DNA from: a virus
DNA: 37,863 nt
Reading direction: 5' to 3' (one strand)
IMG/VR virus record: IMGVR_UViG_3300048839_001886
Location: 1-37,863 of that record
The number at the start of each line of letters is the position of its first letter. Positions within the stretch are counted from its first letter, which is position 1. The position numbers and the translations under genes were made by a program. Below the pieces are notes generated by a model, which worked only from the letters and a program-made list of their open reading frames with translations, was not told the DNA's origin and did no database searches. Positions 16,964-24,794 of this stretch are shown here, in pieces.

Positions 16964-18244
16964 TTACGAGCGGGTCGCGAGTCTGACGAAATGGCTGAGC
17001 GTCGCGCTTCCCTTGTTGGGCGTGACGGCGGCGGAAAGATAGGGCTGCCCGCCGAAACGGAAGGTCCAGCGGAAAGCCTGGATCCCATAGTCGAAGTAGA
17101 GATGCATCGAAGACGCGGCCTTGATGCCGGAGGCCTTGTAGGCCGCGTAGTAGCCCTTCGGATCGACGAACTGGAGGTCGCCGGCCGTGCCCAGGGCCTC
17201 GCAATGATGCGAGAACCGCACCGGACGCCCCAACAGGAAGCCGCCGGGGGCGCCGACGAAGCCGGAGGAAGGCGGCATCCAAATCGGCTGCTGGCCAAGG
17301 GTCATGGTCATCAACTGCGGCAAAGCCGACTGGTTGACATACCAGGTGGCCCCGGCCGGATTGATGTTCCGGGAGAACATATTCGCCACGTTGGCGGCCA
17401 CCACCGTGGCGGCCGTCTGGCCGCTTTCCTTGGCGACCGTGACCAGGGCGCTCGACTTGGTCCAGCCGAGCGGCTGCCCGGCCCCGGTGCCTTCGAACAT
17501 CGCCTTGTTGATCTTCCAGCGCAGCGCCTGAGCGGCCTTCGCGGTCAGGCGGGCGTTCAAACGCGGCGCGTCTTCAAGCAATTCCTCGGTGGCGAGCACG
17601 AAACTGTAGAGTTCGTGGAGCTTGGTTTCGCGCTGCTCGGTCGCCAGACGGGAGGACGACATCTGGGAGCCCTCGGAACGCCACGAGGCCGAAACGCCGG
17701 ACGCCCCCCACGGAGTGGTTTCGTCGGCAAACATCTGCACCGCGTTGGAGTTGGTCGGCTCGGAATCGACCTCGGAAAGCAGGTCGTCCTCGGCGAACAT
17801 CAGGGACCAGATTTCCTGACGCAGGGCCGGAGGCACCATGTAGCCGTCGGAAGACCCGCCTTCCCGGTGGAAATCGGCCGGGGCCGCCATCATGGCGGAA
17901 AGGCGCGGGTCGACCTGGATCACGCCGCCGGGACGGGGAGACGCCATCCGCACCGCCGCGGCGAAATCGGCCAGCGAGGTGAAGCCATGCCGGCCATCCC
18001 CGGCGGGGGCAGCGCCGGACGATCCGGTGTCGGGGGAGCCGGCGGCCTGACGCTGGGAATCCAGATGGCGTTCCAGGCGCGAAATCTGGTCGTTTACGTC
18101 GCTCAGTTCGGCGTGAATGGCGTCGTCGCGGGCCTTTTCGTCGGCGGACAGGTCCCGCTTTTCGTCTTCGGCGGCCTTGAAAATCCGGCCGGCTTCGGCC
18201 AGCAGGGCGGCCTTCTTGTCCTTGAGGTCACGCATGGTCGGCAT
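16964..18244 (-). CDS. HK97-family major capsid protein (426 aa)
   Basis: Forms the icosahedral head. The N-terminal 75 residues are a charged coiled-coil delta/scaffold domain (MRDLKDKKAALLAEAG, HAELSDVNDQISRLERHLD), probably removed by the S49 protease. The mature shell domain follows, including GSSDGYMVPPALRQEIWSL, SWRSEGSQ, ALRWKINKAMFEGTGAGQPL, ATWYVNQSALPQLM and a C-terminal YGIQAFRWTFRFGGQPYLSA. Length is typical. A ribosome-binding site (AAGGGA) lies six bases before the ATG. Confidence 0.96.
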   Translation of the reverse strand: MPTMRDLKDKKAALLAEAGRIFKAAEDEKRDLSADEKARDDAIHAELSDVNDQISRLERHLDSQRQAAGSPDTGSSGAAPAGDGRHGFTSLADFAAAVRMASPRPGGVIQVDPRLSAMMAAPADFHREGGSSDGYMVPPALRQEIWSLMFAEDDLLSEVDSEPTNSNAVQMFADETTPWGASGVSASWRSEGSQMSSSRLATEQRETKLHELYSFVLATEELLEDAPRLNARLTAKAAQALRWKINKAMFEGTGAGQPLGWTKSSALVTVAKESGQTAATVVAANVANMFSRNINPAGATWYVNQSALPQLMTMTLGQQPIWMPPSSGFVGAPGGFLLGRPVRFSHHCEALGTAGDLQFVDPKGYYAAYKASGIKAASSMHLYFDYGIQAFRWTFRFGGQPYLSAAVTPNKGSATLSHFVRLATRS

Positions 18245-18346
18245 GGGAAGTCCCTTTCGCGGGCCGGGAATGATGAAGCACCGCCCGCGCCCCGGCGGCG
18301 CACGGAACGGATCGGCCGCCCTGCGGCCGGGATCGTCTTGAATCGG
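18245..18346 (-). other. Protease-capsid intergenic region with a GC hairpin
   Basis: About 100 bases between the head protease and capsid genes. The segment 18313-18329 is a perfect inverted repeat, CGGCCGC-CCT-GCGGCCG. No T-run follows on the minus strand, so it is a poor terminator. It could stabilise or process the mRNA ahead of the highly expressed capsid gene. Confidence 0.4.
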
Positions 18347-19312
18347 TCAGAGGGTCGAGGCCAGCCGCAGGCGGCGGCGGCGATAGTCGATTTCGCCGGC
18401 ATGCAAGGCATCGCATTCGGCTTCCGGTGACGGCTGGGCTTCGGCCACGCCGCCTTGCGGCGCGGGAACGTTGCCGCCAAGCCCGGCAAGGACGTTTCGT
18501 AGCGTGTCGATCCGGTCGACCATGCCGAGTTCCACGGCTTCGCGTGCCAGCACGGTACGGCCTTGGCCGAAGCCGGAAAGGACGGCATCGGGCTTCACGC
18601 CGCGCCCGGCGGCCACGTCGGCCACGAACATGGAATGGAACATGTCGACATCGGCCTGCATTCGGGCGCGCGCCTCGTCCGTCAGGGGCTCGAACGGATT
18701 GCCTTCCGTCTTGAATCGGCCAGCGGAAACCAGGGTGGTTTTCACGCCCATCGTCTTCATGGCCTCGGAAACATCCTGGTGCATGGCGTAGACGCCGATG
18801 GACCCGACCCGGCCGGACGGCGTGACCACGAAACGGTCCGCCTGGGACCCGAGCCAGTAGGCGGCGGAAGCCGCCATGGTGTCGGCGACCGCGACAATCG
18901 GCTTCGCCCCGCCCCGTGCCGCCCTGATTTCCGCCGCCGCTTCAGGTATCCCGGAAACCGAGCCGCCGGGGCTGTCGATCAGCAGCACGACGGCGCCAAC
19001 GCCGGGATCGGCGACGGCTTCGGCGAAGTCTGCCCGGAACATGCCGATGGAAGTGGTGCCGAACAGCATGTCGACGATGCTGGGACGATGGGCGATCAGG
19101 CCGACGAGCGGAACCACCGCGACAGAGCCGCTGCGCACGCGGCCGATCCTGGATCGGCGGGAAGCGGCAACAGCCCCTTCGATCTTCTCGGCATCGCGGC
19201 GGATATCGAGCAAGCCGTCCTGAATTTTCGCCAGCGCCTCGGGCATGACCGCCCAAGGGGTGTCGTTGACGGTGCCGAATAGGGAGAAATCGCGGTCGTC
19301 GATATCGGGCAT
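18347..19312 (-). CDS. S49-family head maturation protease (321 aa)
   Basis: SppA-like serine protease (ClpP/crotonase fold) that matures the prohead. The core has VVLLIDSPGGSVSG, DTMAASAAYWLGSQAD with the likely nucleophile Ser149, PSGRVGSIGVYAM, and SAGRFKTEGNPFEPL with the general base Lys201. It lies between portal and capsid, as in many GTA-like and HK97-like phages. The last 40 residues are low-complexity and could be a scaffold-binding tail. Confidence 0.94.
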   Translation of the reverse strand: MPDIDDRDFSLFGTVNDTPWAVMPEALAKIQDGLLDIRRDAEKIEGAVAASRRSRIGRVRSGSVAVVPLVGLIAHRPSIVDMLFGTTSIGMFRADFAEAVADPGVGAVVLLIDSPGGSVSGIPEAAAEIRAARGGAKPIVAVADTMAASAAYWLGSQADRFVVTPSGRVGSIGVYAMHQDVSEAMKTMGVKTTLVSAGRFKTEGNPFEPLTDEARARMQADVDMFHSMFVADVAAGRGVKPDAVLSGFGQGRTVLAREAVELGMVDRIDTLRNVLAGLGGNVPAPQGGVAEAQPSPEAECDALHAGEIDYRRRRLRLASTL

Positions 19313-19315
19313 GGA

Positions 19316-20569
19316 TCACCCCTCCTTGACGAGTTCGAGGCGGCCTGTCGCGGCCGGCGGTTTCTGGTCCGACGGGGGCGTTCCGGCAGGAACCATGTTG
19401 AGCGGCTGGAGGTATTGGTCCCCGTTGTCTACCGGGTCCTGGTTCTCCAGCTTGCGGATATCGTTGACGGACAGCCAACCCCATTGCCTGCCGATGGCGT
19501 AGGCCTGATACCTTGCCAGCGTGTCGCCGCGCAGCAGGCCGCGCACGTCGAATTCCGCGAACACCCCGTCTTCGGCGATCAGGCGCGAGGTAATGCTCTT
19601 TTCCCAGCGGGTCAGCCACGGAAGGAGGGTGTCCGTGACAAATTCGAGGCCCTGGTGCTCGATGTTCGAGAAGGTTGCGTTGTCCAGGATTCCCACCTTG
19701 TGGGGCGGCACCTTCCACAGGCGGCACAGGTCCTTGCCGAGTTCGCGCCTGGTTTCCAAGAACTGCGACTGCTCGTTGGTGTGCTGGAGCGGGACCGCCT
19801 TCATCCCGAATTCAAGGAGCGCCCACCGATGCGCGTTGCTTCGGGTAAAGGCGCGGCGCCACTTTTCCAGAAACGTCTTGCGACTTTCCCCATCCTTGAA
19901 GGAGCCGGGATGCTCGATGATGCCGCCCGGCCGGGCGTCGTTGGAGAAGAAGCGGGCGCCATAATCCTGCACGGCGATGGCCGCGCCGATCACTTCGCGC
20001 CCCGTTTCCGTGACTGGAATTCCCATCAATCCATCCGCCGTGAAGGGCGCCGCCTTCAGGTGCCAGATTTCGTCCGACGACAGGTTGCGGACGGTTCCGG
20101 TCTTGGCGTCGCTGACTTCGTACCAGACCGAGCCATCCTGCCCGAAGAAAGGCGTGACCAGAGACGGATGGATTGGCTTTAGGGTGTCCAGGTAGCCGCG
20201 CGGACCGGAAACGATTTCCGCATAGGCGTTGCGGTAGAGTCCGAGGTTCCATTGCATCAGCGATCGGAAGTCGTGTCCGGTCTGAAAACCGTTCGGGTCG
20301 GCGAAAACGGCGCTCACCGGATGATCGTGAAGCAGGGTCTTGGTTTCGTCGCCTTCCTTCCGGTAGACCTTCAGCGGGAGGCTCGCCAGAGGATCAGCGA
20401 GAGCCTGGAGGCAATCGATAACGACCGGGACCAGGAGAGCCTTTTCCGGGGTCACCGCAACGCCGGACCCCGCCATGACGAAGGAATTCAGGCCATACCA
20501 TTGATCGTCGGACGGATCTCGGGCCGGAGCGGAATCCGACATTCCCAGCAGCCGCCCCATCCATCCCAT
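19316..20569 (-). CDS. HK97-family portal protein (417 aa)
   Basis: Forms the dodecameric DNA entry channel. Signature segments include FVMAGSGVAVTPEKALLVPV, CLQALADPLASLPLKVYRK, the HPVSAVFADPNGFQTGHDFR region, VRNLSSDEIWHLKA, and near the C-terminus KVPPHKVGILDNATFSNIEH then FVTDTLLPWLTRWEKSITS. These match HK97/phage_portal. A typical length and position after terL support it. It stops four bases before the protease start. Confidence 0.96.
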   Translation of the reverse strand: MGWMGRLLGMSDSAPARDPSDDQWYGLNSFVMAGSGVAVTPEKALLVPVVIDCLQALADPLASLPLKVYRKEGDETKTLLHDHPVSAVFADPNGFQTGHDFRSLMQWNLGLYRNAYAEIVSGPRGYLDTLKPIHPSLVTPFFGQDGSVWYEVSDAKTGTVRNLSSDEIWHLKAAPFTADGLMGIPVTETGREVIGAAIAVQDYGARFFSNDARPGGIIEHPGSFKDGESRKTFLEKWRRAFTRSNAHRWALLEFGMKAVPLQHTNEQSQFLETRRELGKDLCRLWKVPPHKVGILDNATFSNIEHQGLEFVTDTLLPWLTRWEKSITSRLIAEDGVFAEFDVRGLLRGDTLARYQAYAIGRQWGWLSVNDIRKLENQDPVDNGDQYLQPLNMVPAGTPPSDQKPPAATGRLELVKEG

Positions 20570-20570
20570 G

Positions 20571-22103
20571 TCAGCACACCTCGTAATCGTCTGGTATTTC
20601 CGTCTGCGTTTCGGTCACGATGGCCGTGGCCGCCGCGCCCACCGCCATGGCGAGGGCGATCATGCCGTCTATCCGGCCCCGAGATCGGGCCTTGTCCAGT
20701 TTCCGGTTGCCGGCGGGGTCGCGTCGCACAACCGAGTTTGCCGCGCACATCGTCAGCACCGGGTGTCCGCCGTGCGATATGCGCCCGTTCAGCAGCAGGC
20801 TTTCCATGTCCCTGAGCGCGGGCGACATGGACTGGAATCCCTGGCCGAACTCAACGAAGCGCCCAAGCTCTTCCTCCGTGAATCCGGCCTTTTCGAGCCA
20901 TGGCTTCAGATGACGGAAGTTCCACCGGTCGAAGGCCATGGCCCGCACGTCGAACGCATCGAAAGTCCGCCGCAGGTCGTGGGCAACGAATTCGTAGTCG
21001 ACCGACGCGCCGGGGGTCGTTTCGAGCAGCCCGTCACGGTGCCAGATGTCGTATGGCACACGGTCTAGGCGCGATCTTTCTTCCAGCGTGGCGCCGGGGA
21101 GCCAGAACGTCGGACGCACCCCCCAGGTTCCGCCGCAATCGCAAATCAGCACCTTCGCCGTCAGGTCCGACGTTTCGGACAGGTCGAGGCCGCCGTAGAC
21201 GGGGCCTTTGAAATCGGGCACCTCGCCGCCGCATGATTCCCACACCGACCGGCTGACGAAGGGGTTCGTCGTTTCGACGCGCTGGTTCAGCACCAGATTG
21301 CGATATTGCGCCTCACGCGATGGCATGCGTCTGGCACTCTCCGCCATCGCCATGACTTCCGTCGCGTTCTGAAAATCTCCGAATGCAGGGTTGGCGAGAC
21401 GGATCGTCGCTTCCTCGAATGGGTCAAGGTCCGTCGGCGCCTCGTAAAGAAATAGCCTGGTTCGCGGATCGGCCCCGGTCTTCGCGTCGTCGATCAGCAG
21501 CGACAGAAGGTCGGAATCCGTTGGTGCCTGCGTCGAAATGACGATGGACAACGGCGATTCCTGTGCCCCGCAAGCGGTTTCCAGGGCCTCGAAAAGCTCG
21601 GAGCGCGGCCCCTTCACCTGGCCTAGCTCGTCATGCACCACGAAGACCGGAGAAAGCCCGTAAGCGGTGGAGGCATCGGCCGACAATGCCCTGTAGAGCG
21701 TTCCAAGCTCGCGGCACAGAAGCTGTTTCGCCGTGTCGCGCACCGCGACATGCGCGCTCAGGTCTGGCGACATGCGCACGACCTTTGCCGCCAGGCTGAA
21801 CAGGATGGCCGCCTGATCGCGCGATTGCGCCGCGCTGAAAAGCTGGCTGTTCGGCGTCGCCTCCGGCCCAACAAGGTGCAGCAGGAGAAGGAAGGCGCTC
21901 AAGGTCGTCTTCGCATTCTTGCGGCCGAACGAAATGATCGCCGTACGGGTTGGGCGGTCATAGATGCCCAGGATGATCCTGCGTTGCCAGTCGCGAAGCT
22001 TGACCGGTTGACCGACGAACTTGCCTTCCGGAATTCGGCATGCCGATTCGATCCAGGCGATATTCCGTTCGCCCCTGGTCAATCCGCCCCGTCGAATTCC
22101 CAT
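20571..22103 (-). CDS. terL: Terminase large subunit (510 aa)
   Basis: DNA-packaging ATPase and nuclease. The ATPase domain has a Walker A variant SFGRKNAKTT (residues 59-68), as in HK97-like terminases, and a Walker B FVVHDELGQ with Asp158 and Glu159. The nuclease domain has YGGLDLSETSD (Asp307) and ends with a DKARSRGRIDGMIALAMAVG block. The N-terminus WIESACRIPEGKFVGQPVKL is also typical. It overlaps terS by 25 bases. Confidence 0.96.
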   Translation of the reverse strand: MGIRRGGLTRGERNIAWIESACRIPEGKFVGQPVKLRDWQRRIILGIYDRPTRTAIISFGRKNAKTTLSAFLLLLHLVGPEATPNSQLFSAAQSRDQAAILFSLAAKVVRMSPDLSAHVAVRDTAKQLLCRELGTLYRALSADASTAYGLSPVFVVHDELGQVKGPRSELFEALETACGAQESPLSIVISTQAPTDSDLLSLLIDDAKTGADPRTRLFLYEAPTDLDPFEEATIRLANPAFGDFQNATEVMAMAESARRMPSREAQYRNLVLNQRVETTNPFVSRSVWESCGGEVPDFKGPVYGGLDLSETSDLTAKVLICDCGGTWGVRPTFWLPGATLEERSRLDRVPYDIWHRDGLLETTPGASVDYEFVAHDLRRTFDAFDVRAMAFDRWNFRHLKPWLEKAGFTEEELGRFVEFGQGFQSMSPALRDMESLLLNGRISHGGHPVLTMCAANSVVRRDPAGNRKLDKARSRGRIDGMIALAMAVGAAATAIVTETQTEIPDDYEVC

Positions 22104-22507
22104 GGCCGTTTCGTCCCAACGCTCCCTTTTTTCTTCTGCTTGTCGTAAGTCGTCTGTTGCGTCAGGCGCATCCGTGTCGCCAGGGACGACAGCGCGCGCC
22201 CCTCGCGCTCCTGCATCTTCAGAAGCTCGTCGTAACGCCCTACGTCGAATTCGCTATCGGAAGAGGTCTCCAGGGACTCAATCAGCTGCGCAACGCGACG
22301 AGCAGCCACGACATGGCGGCAGTACTGGACGAGAAGTCCGTGCGTTTCCCGGGGGAACCAGTCAGCGGGCAGCCTGTCGACGACAGCCCGCCACTCGTCC
22401 GCCTGCTCCGCCGTCAACTCGCGCGGCGGATCAGGGCGCGGCGAAACTGTCACAACCCCCGTTGATACCGACAGGGACGCTGCGGATTTCCTCCCTCTCT
22501 GCCTCAT
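22079..22507 (-). CDS. terS: Terminase small subunit, P27-like (142 aa)
   Basis: DNA-recognition partner of TerL. The sequence includes PPRELTAEQADEWRAVVDRL, PRETHGLLVQYCRHVVAARR and YDELLKMQEREGRALSSLAT then RMRLTQQTTYDK, matching P27-family small subunits. Its 3' end overlaps terL by 25 bases. The upstream region has only a weak ribosome-binding site (GGAAAG). Confidence 0.88.
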   Translation of the reverse strand: MRQRGRKSAASLSVSTGVVTVSPRPDPPRELTAEQADEWRAVVDRLPADWFPRETHGLLVQYCRHVVAARRVAQLIESLETSSDSEFDVGRYDELLKMQEREGRALSSLATRMRLTQQTTYDKQKKKGSVGTKRPWEFDGAD

Positions 22508-22671
22508 AAGCTTTCCGGATTTGAAACTTTATTTCAGGGAATTTAGCTCAGCGTGACCCCCGTGCCGGTCCCCAGGCCGTTTAGGGCAGGGATTGCCACC
22601 CCCCTACCCGTCACCTACCCGTTCGGGGGTGTGGCACAGGAGCAACGCGCGTGTCGTTTTTGCAACACAGG
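22508..22671. other. terS-HNH intergenic region
   Basis: About 160 bases with no supported gene. It contains a short AT-rich patch (22518-22545) and C-rich and G-rich runs. In HNH-terS-terL phages a cos site can lie near here, but no palindrome or repeated motif could be assigned to packaging. Confidence 0.25.
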
Positions 22672-22980
22672 TCAGCGGCGCCAGTGATCGCCCGGATCAA
22701 GCGGGTTGCCTGCCAGGTCGGCGCCACGGAGCCGGCCGGAGCGGTCAAGCGACTGCTTGGCACCGTCGTGGCACGACTTGCACAGGGATTGCAGGTTGGT
22801 CTGGTCGAGGGCCAGCCGGGCATCGCCACGATGCGGTATGACATGGTCGACCACGGTTGCCTGGGTGACTCGGCCGACGGCCTGGCACAGCGCACAGAGG
22901 GGGTGGAGGGAGAGCTGGGCCTCTCGCAGCTTGCGCCAGGAGGCGGAGCTATAGACCCAGCGCCAAGGGTGCTGCCCCAT
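22672..22980 (-). CDS. HNH endonuclease (102 aa)
   Basis: Small HNH nuclease found beside terminase genes of cos-packaging phages, where it assists packaging-site cleavage. Zinc-binding Cys29-x2-Cys32 and Cys67-x2-Cys70 flank the core DHVIPHRGD (Asp45, His46), and TNLQSLCKSCHDGAKQ closes the fold. ATG 22980 follows GGGGGGCGAG. A TTG 15 bases upstream is less likely. It is the first gene of the leftward late operon. Confidence 0.92.
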   Translation of the reverse strand: MGQHPWRWVYSSASWRKLREAQLSLHPLCALCQAVGRVTQATVVDHVIPHRGDARLALDQTNLQSLCKSCHDGAKQSLDRSGRLRGADLAGNPLDPGDHWRR

Positions 22981-23261
22981 CTCGCCCCCCCTCAACGCAA
23001 GACGCCCCAGCTATTGCCGGGGCGCGAAAATCCAATGGTGCCTAAGTAGGGCACAATCTATGACGCGGGTCAATGTAATTGTGGAGGCCACCAGGGCTCG
23101 CTGCACGAGGACGTGTCGATGACCGCGTCATCGCCCATCATCCCACCCCCCCCCACAAATTAGTTGTTGACACCACCAGCTAGGGGCCTTATTATGGGAC
23201 CCATCAGACAGGGGATTGACCCCAAGGGCGCACCGCCAAGCCAGGTGCAGGAGCAACGACA
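22981..23261. other. Divergent intergenic region between late operon and plus-strand island
   Basis: About 280 bases without a gene. It holds the strong rightward promoter at 23167-23195, a poly-C tract near 23145 and a short inverted repeat GTGCC/GGCAC around 23038-23055. The leftward late promoter is expected here but only weak candidates were seen. Confidence 0.55.
23167..23195 (+). promoter_or_regulatory. Near-consensus sigma70 promoter of the plus-strand island
   Basis: TTGACA (23167-23172), a 17-base spacer and TATTAT (23190-23195). This is a perfect -35 and a five-of-six -10 with ideal spacing. The start site would fall near 23202, giving about a 60-base leader before the ATG at 23262. 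No copy of the repressor palindrome is nearby, so it may escape lysogenic silencing. Confidence 0.75.
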
Positions 23262-23798
23262 ATGACCGACACCATCACTCTTACCCCGAGTGCCTTGCAC
23301 ACCATCCTTGCCGACTACAACGTCGAGCCGACCAAGGTCTACTGTGCCGCCGCTGGCGCGGATTACGGATCCGTCGAGTGTTGGGCCCTGCCGGACAGTC
23401 AGCACACCGACGGTCTCGGCTACCTGATCGCTTACGGCGATAACGGGGAGACGCAATATATCATCGATGACGATGTCGACGACCTCGCGGCTTGGCTGGA
23501 GTACGACGACCTGCAAGGCGTCGACTACTACGTGCAACGTGCCAATGTGCGCGGCATCGACGCAGTAGACGCCGCAGAGAGCGACGACGAGGGGACGTAC
23601 TACATCCTTGAGACGTGCTACAACTACGGCCCGTCGGAGGTGACGGACGTTGTCCGGTACGATGGCCGCCGGCAGGATCCCCTTGAGTTTGCCACGCTGG
23701 CGGAGGCGCAAGCCTGGATCGACGATGCCAACGATACCGCCTACACCATGTCGCACAACGAGTCTGGCCGTCCCTCGTACAAGATCATTGCCGCCTAA
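23262..23798 (+). CDS. Highly acidic hypothetical protein (178 aa)
   Basis: Unknown function. I count about 35 Asp/Glu against about 8 Lys/Arg, so the protein is very acidic, with clusters such as YIIDDDVDDLAAWLEYDDL and ESDDEGTYYILE. Three Cys are present. A C-terminal AEAQAWIDDANDTAYTMSHN segment looks like a small folded motif. No membrane segment. ATG follows CAGGAGCAACGACA. It is first behind a strong promoter. Acidic phage proteins include DNA mimics, but that is only one possibility. Confidence 0.72.
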   Translation: MTDTITLTPSALHTILADYNVEPTKVYCAAAGADYGSVECWALPDSQHTDGLGYLIAYGDNGETQYIIDDDVDDLAAWLEYDDLQGVDYYVQRANVRGIDAVDAAESDDEGTYYILETCYNYGPSEVTDVVRYDGRRQDPLEFATLAEAQAWIDDANDTAYTMSHNESGRPSYKIIAA

Positions 23799-23864
23799 CC
23801 CGTTTTCCAGGTGCGCCTTGCGGGGCGCACCGAGTAAGCGGGCTGGGAAAAAAGTGAGAACAAA
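23799..23864 (+). other. Intergenic hairpin before the 99-aa gene
   Basis: GGTGCGCC (23810-23817) pairs with GGCGCACC (23824-23831) around a six-base loop, and flanking TTTTCCAG/CTGGGAAAA can extend the stem imperfectly. It has no T-run on the plus strand. It may tune expression of the downstream gene or protect the mRNA. Confidence 0.45.
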
Positions 23865-24164
23865 ATGAAGATCAAACTCCACTTCCCCGCGGCATCGATC
23901 GCCGCAATCAAGACCATGGGTCTCCGGCAAATCAATCCGGAGGTCCTCAGGCTTGTGACGGACCACCCCGCCAGCAGCTACGGGATCGGCGTCATCCTGC
24001 GCGGCAAGTCCGGGATGATCCTGGACGGCCGCCAGTTTGCCCAATTGCACAGGGCGTTTGGCGCATGGATCGAGTGCGACAGCGCCGACACCAAGCGGCG
24101 CATCGAGAACGCCCTTGTCACGGCCGCGACCGAGCTTGACCACGCGATCAGGGTGACGGGATGA
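23865..24164 (+). CDS. Hypothetical protein (99 aa)
   Basis: Soluble protein with alternating hydrophobic segments (MKIKLHFPAASIAAIK, YGIGVILRGKSGMILDG) and a helical C-terminus (DTKRRIENALVTAATELDHA). No family recognised. Part of the small-gene island; the next gene begins six bases after its stop. Confidence 0.65.
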   Translation: MKIKLHFPAASIAAIKTMGLRQINPEVLRLVTDHPASSYGIGVILRGKSGMILDGRQFAQLHRAFGAWIECDSADTKRRIENALVTAATELDHAIRVTG

Positions 24165-24170
24165 TCCGAG

Positions 24171-24398
24171 ATGACGCCTGATGAGTTGAGGCAGCATGGC
24201 GAGGCCATGTACGGCCCGCGATGGCAGACGGAGACGGCAAGAGCCGCCGGGGTTGCGCCCCGGCGTCTGCGCGAGTGGATGGCGGGCACCCGCCCCATCC
24301 CACCCAGGGCCGAGGCGGCAATCAAGGAGGCTGCCCGACGGCGCGCCTCAAATCTGCTCGACCTACTCAGGGCTGGAGATGGGGTGGCATATGGCTGA
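24171..24398 (+). CDS. Small HTH DNA-binding protein (75 aa)
   Basis: Resembles short XRE-like phage proteins: MTPDELRQHGEAMYGPRWQT is followed by the helix-turn-helix ARAAGVAPRRLREWMAGTRP and a basic helix (RAEAAIKEAARRRASNLLDL). It is probably a local transcription regulator. The next gene overlaps its 3' end by eight bases. Confidence 0.72.
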   Translation: MTPDELRQHGEAMYGPRWQTETARAAGVAPRRLREWMAGTRPIPPRAEAAIKEAARRRASNLLDLLRAGDGVAYG

Positions 24399-24612
24399 CA
24401 ACATCATCTCGACGACCCACCTCCTCATATCATCCCTACCCATAGGCGATGTCGCCGCCATGATTGGCGTGGATATCGCCGTGGCGGAGGGGATGCGAGA
24501 GCAGGCGATGCGGATGTCGCAAGCCGACGGGAGGATGATCGGCAAGATGAGATACCGCGACGCCGTTGACAGGATCGTAATATCCGGCATGGGAGGGCAC
24601 GCCGCAAATTGA
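24391..24612 (+). CDS. Hypothetical small protein (73 aa)
   Basis: Unknown. Hydrophobic N-terminal part (NIISTTHLLISSLPIGDVAA) and a helical, methionine-rich middle (GMREQAMRMSQADGRMIGKM). Overlap with the preceding gene and a short gap to the next suggest an operon. ATG has GGGGTGG upstream. Confidence 0.55.
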   Translation: MADNIISTTHLLISSLPIGDVAAMIGVDIAVAEGMREQAMRMSQADGRMIGKMRYRDAVDRIVISGMGGHAAN

Positions 24613-24623
24613 CCGGAGAGGTC

Positions 24624-24752
24624 ATGTCAGACATCGCGTCGAGATACGCCGATGGAGAGTCGGCGCGGGAGATCGCCAAGAGGCACGGGGTCTCCCACCA
24701 GACGGTCTATAACGTGGCTCGGCGGCTTGGTGTATCCAGGTCTCTATGCTGA
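24624..24752 (+). CDS. Tiny HTH protein (42 aa)
   Basis: Almost entirely a helix-turn-helix of the resolvase/transposase type: SRYADGESAREIAKRHGVSH followed by QTVYNVARRLGVS. GGAGAGGTC precedes the ATG. It could act as a regulator of the island or be a remnant of a larger DNA-binding protein. Too short for many gene finders. Confidence 0.65.
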   Translation: MSDIASRYADGESAREIAKRHGVSHQTVYNVARRLGVSRSLC

Positions 24753-24794
24753 GTGGGGCAGGGCGGCGGGCAGGGCCACTCCCCGGGTGTGGGC

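Noticed and set aside
18313-18329. Terminator between protease and capsid
   Set aside because: The hairpin is strong but no T-run follows on the minus strand, and termination ahead of the capsid gene would be harmful.
22981-23110. Leftward late promoter with TTGACC near 23070
   Set aside because: The best -10 candidates (TACTTA or CCTACT) have poor sequence or 19-base spacing, so it was not listed as a feature.
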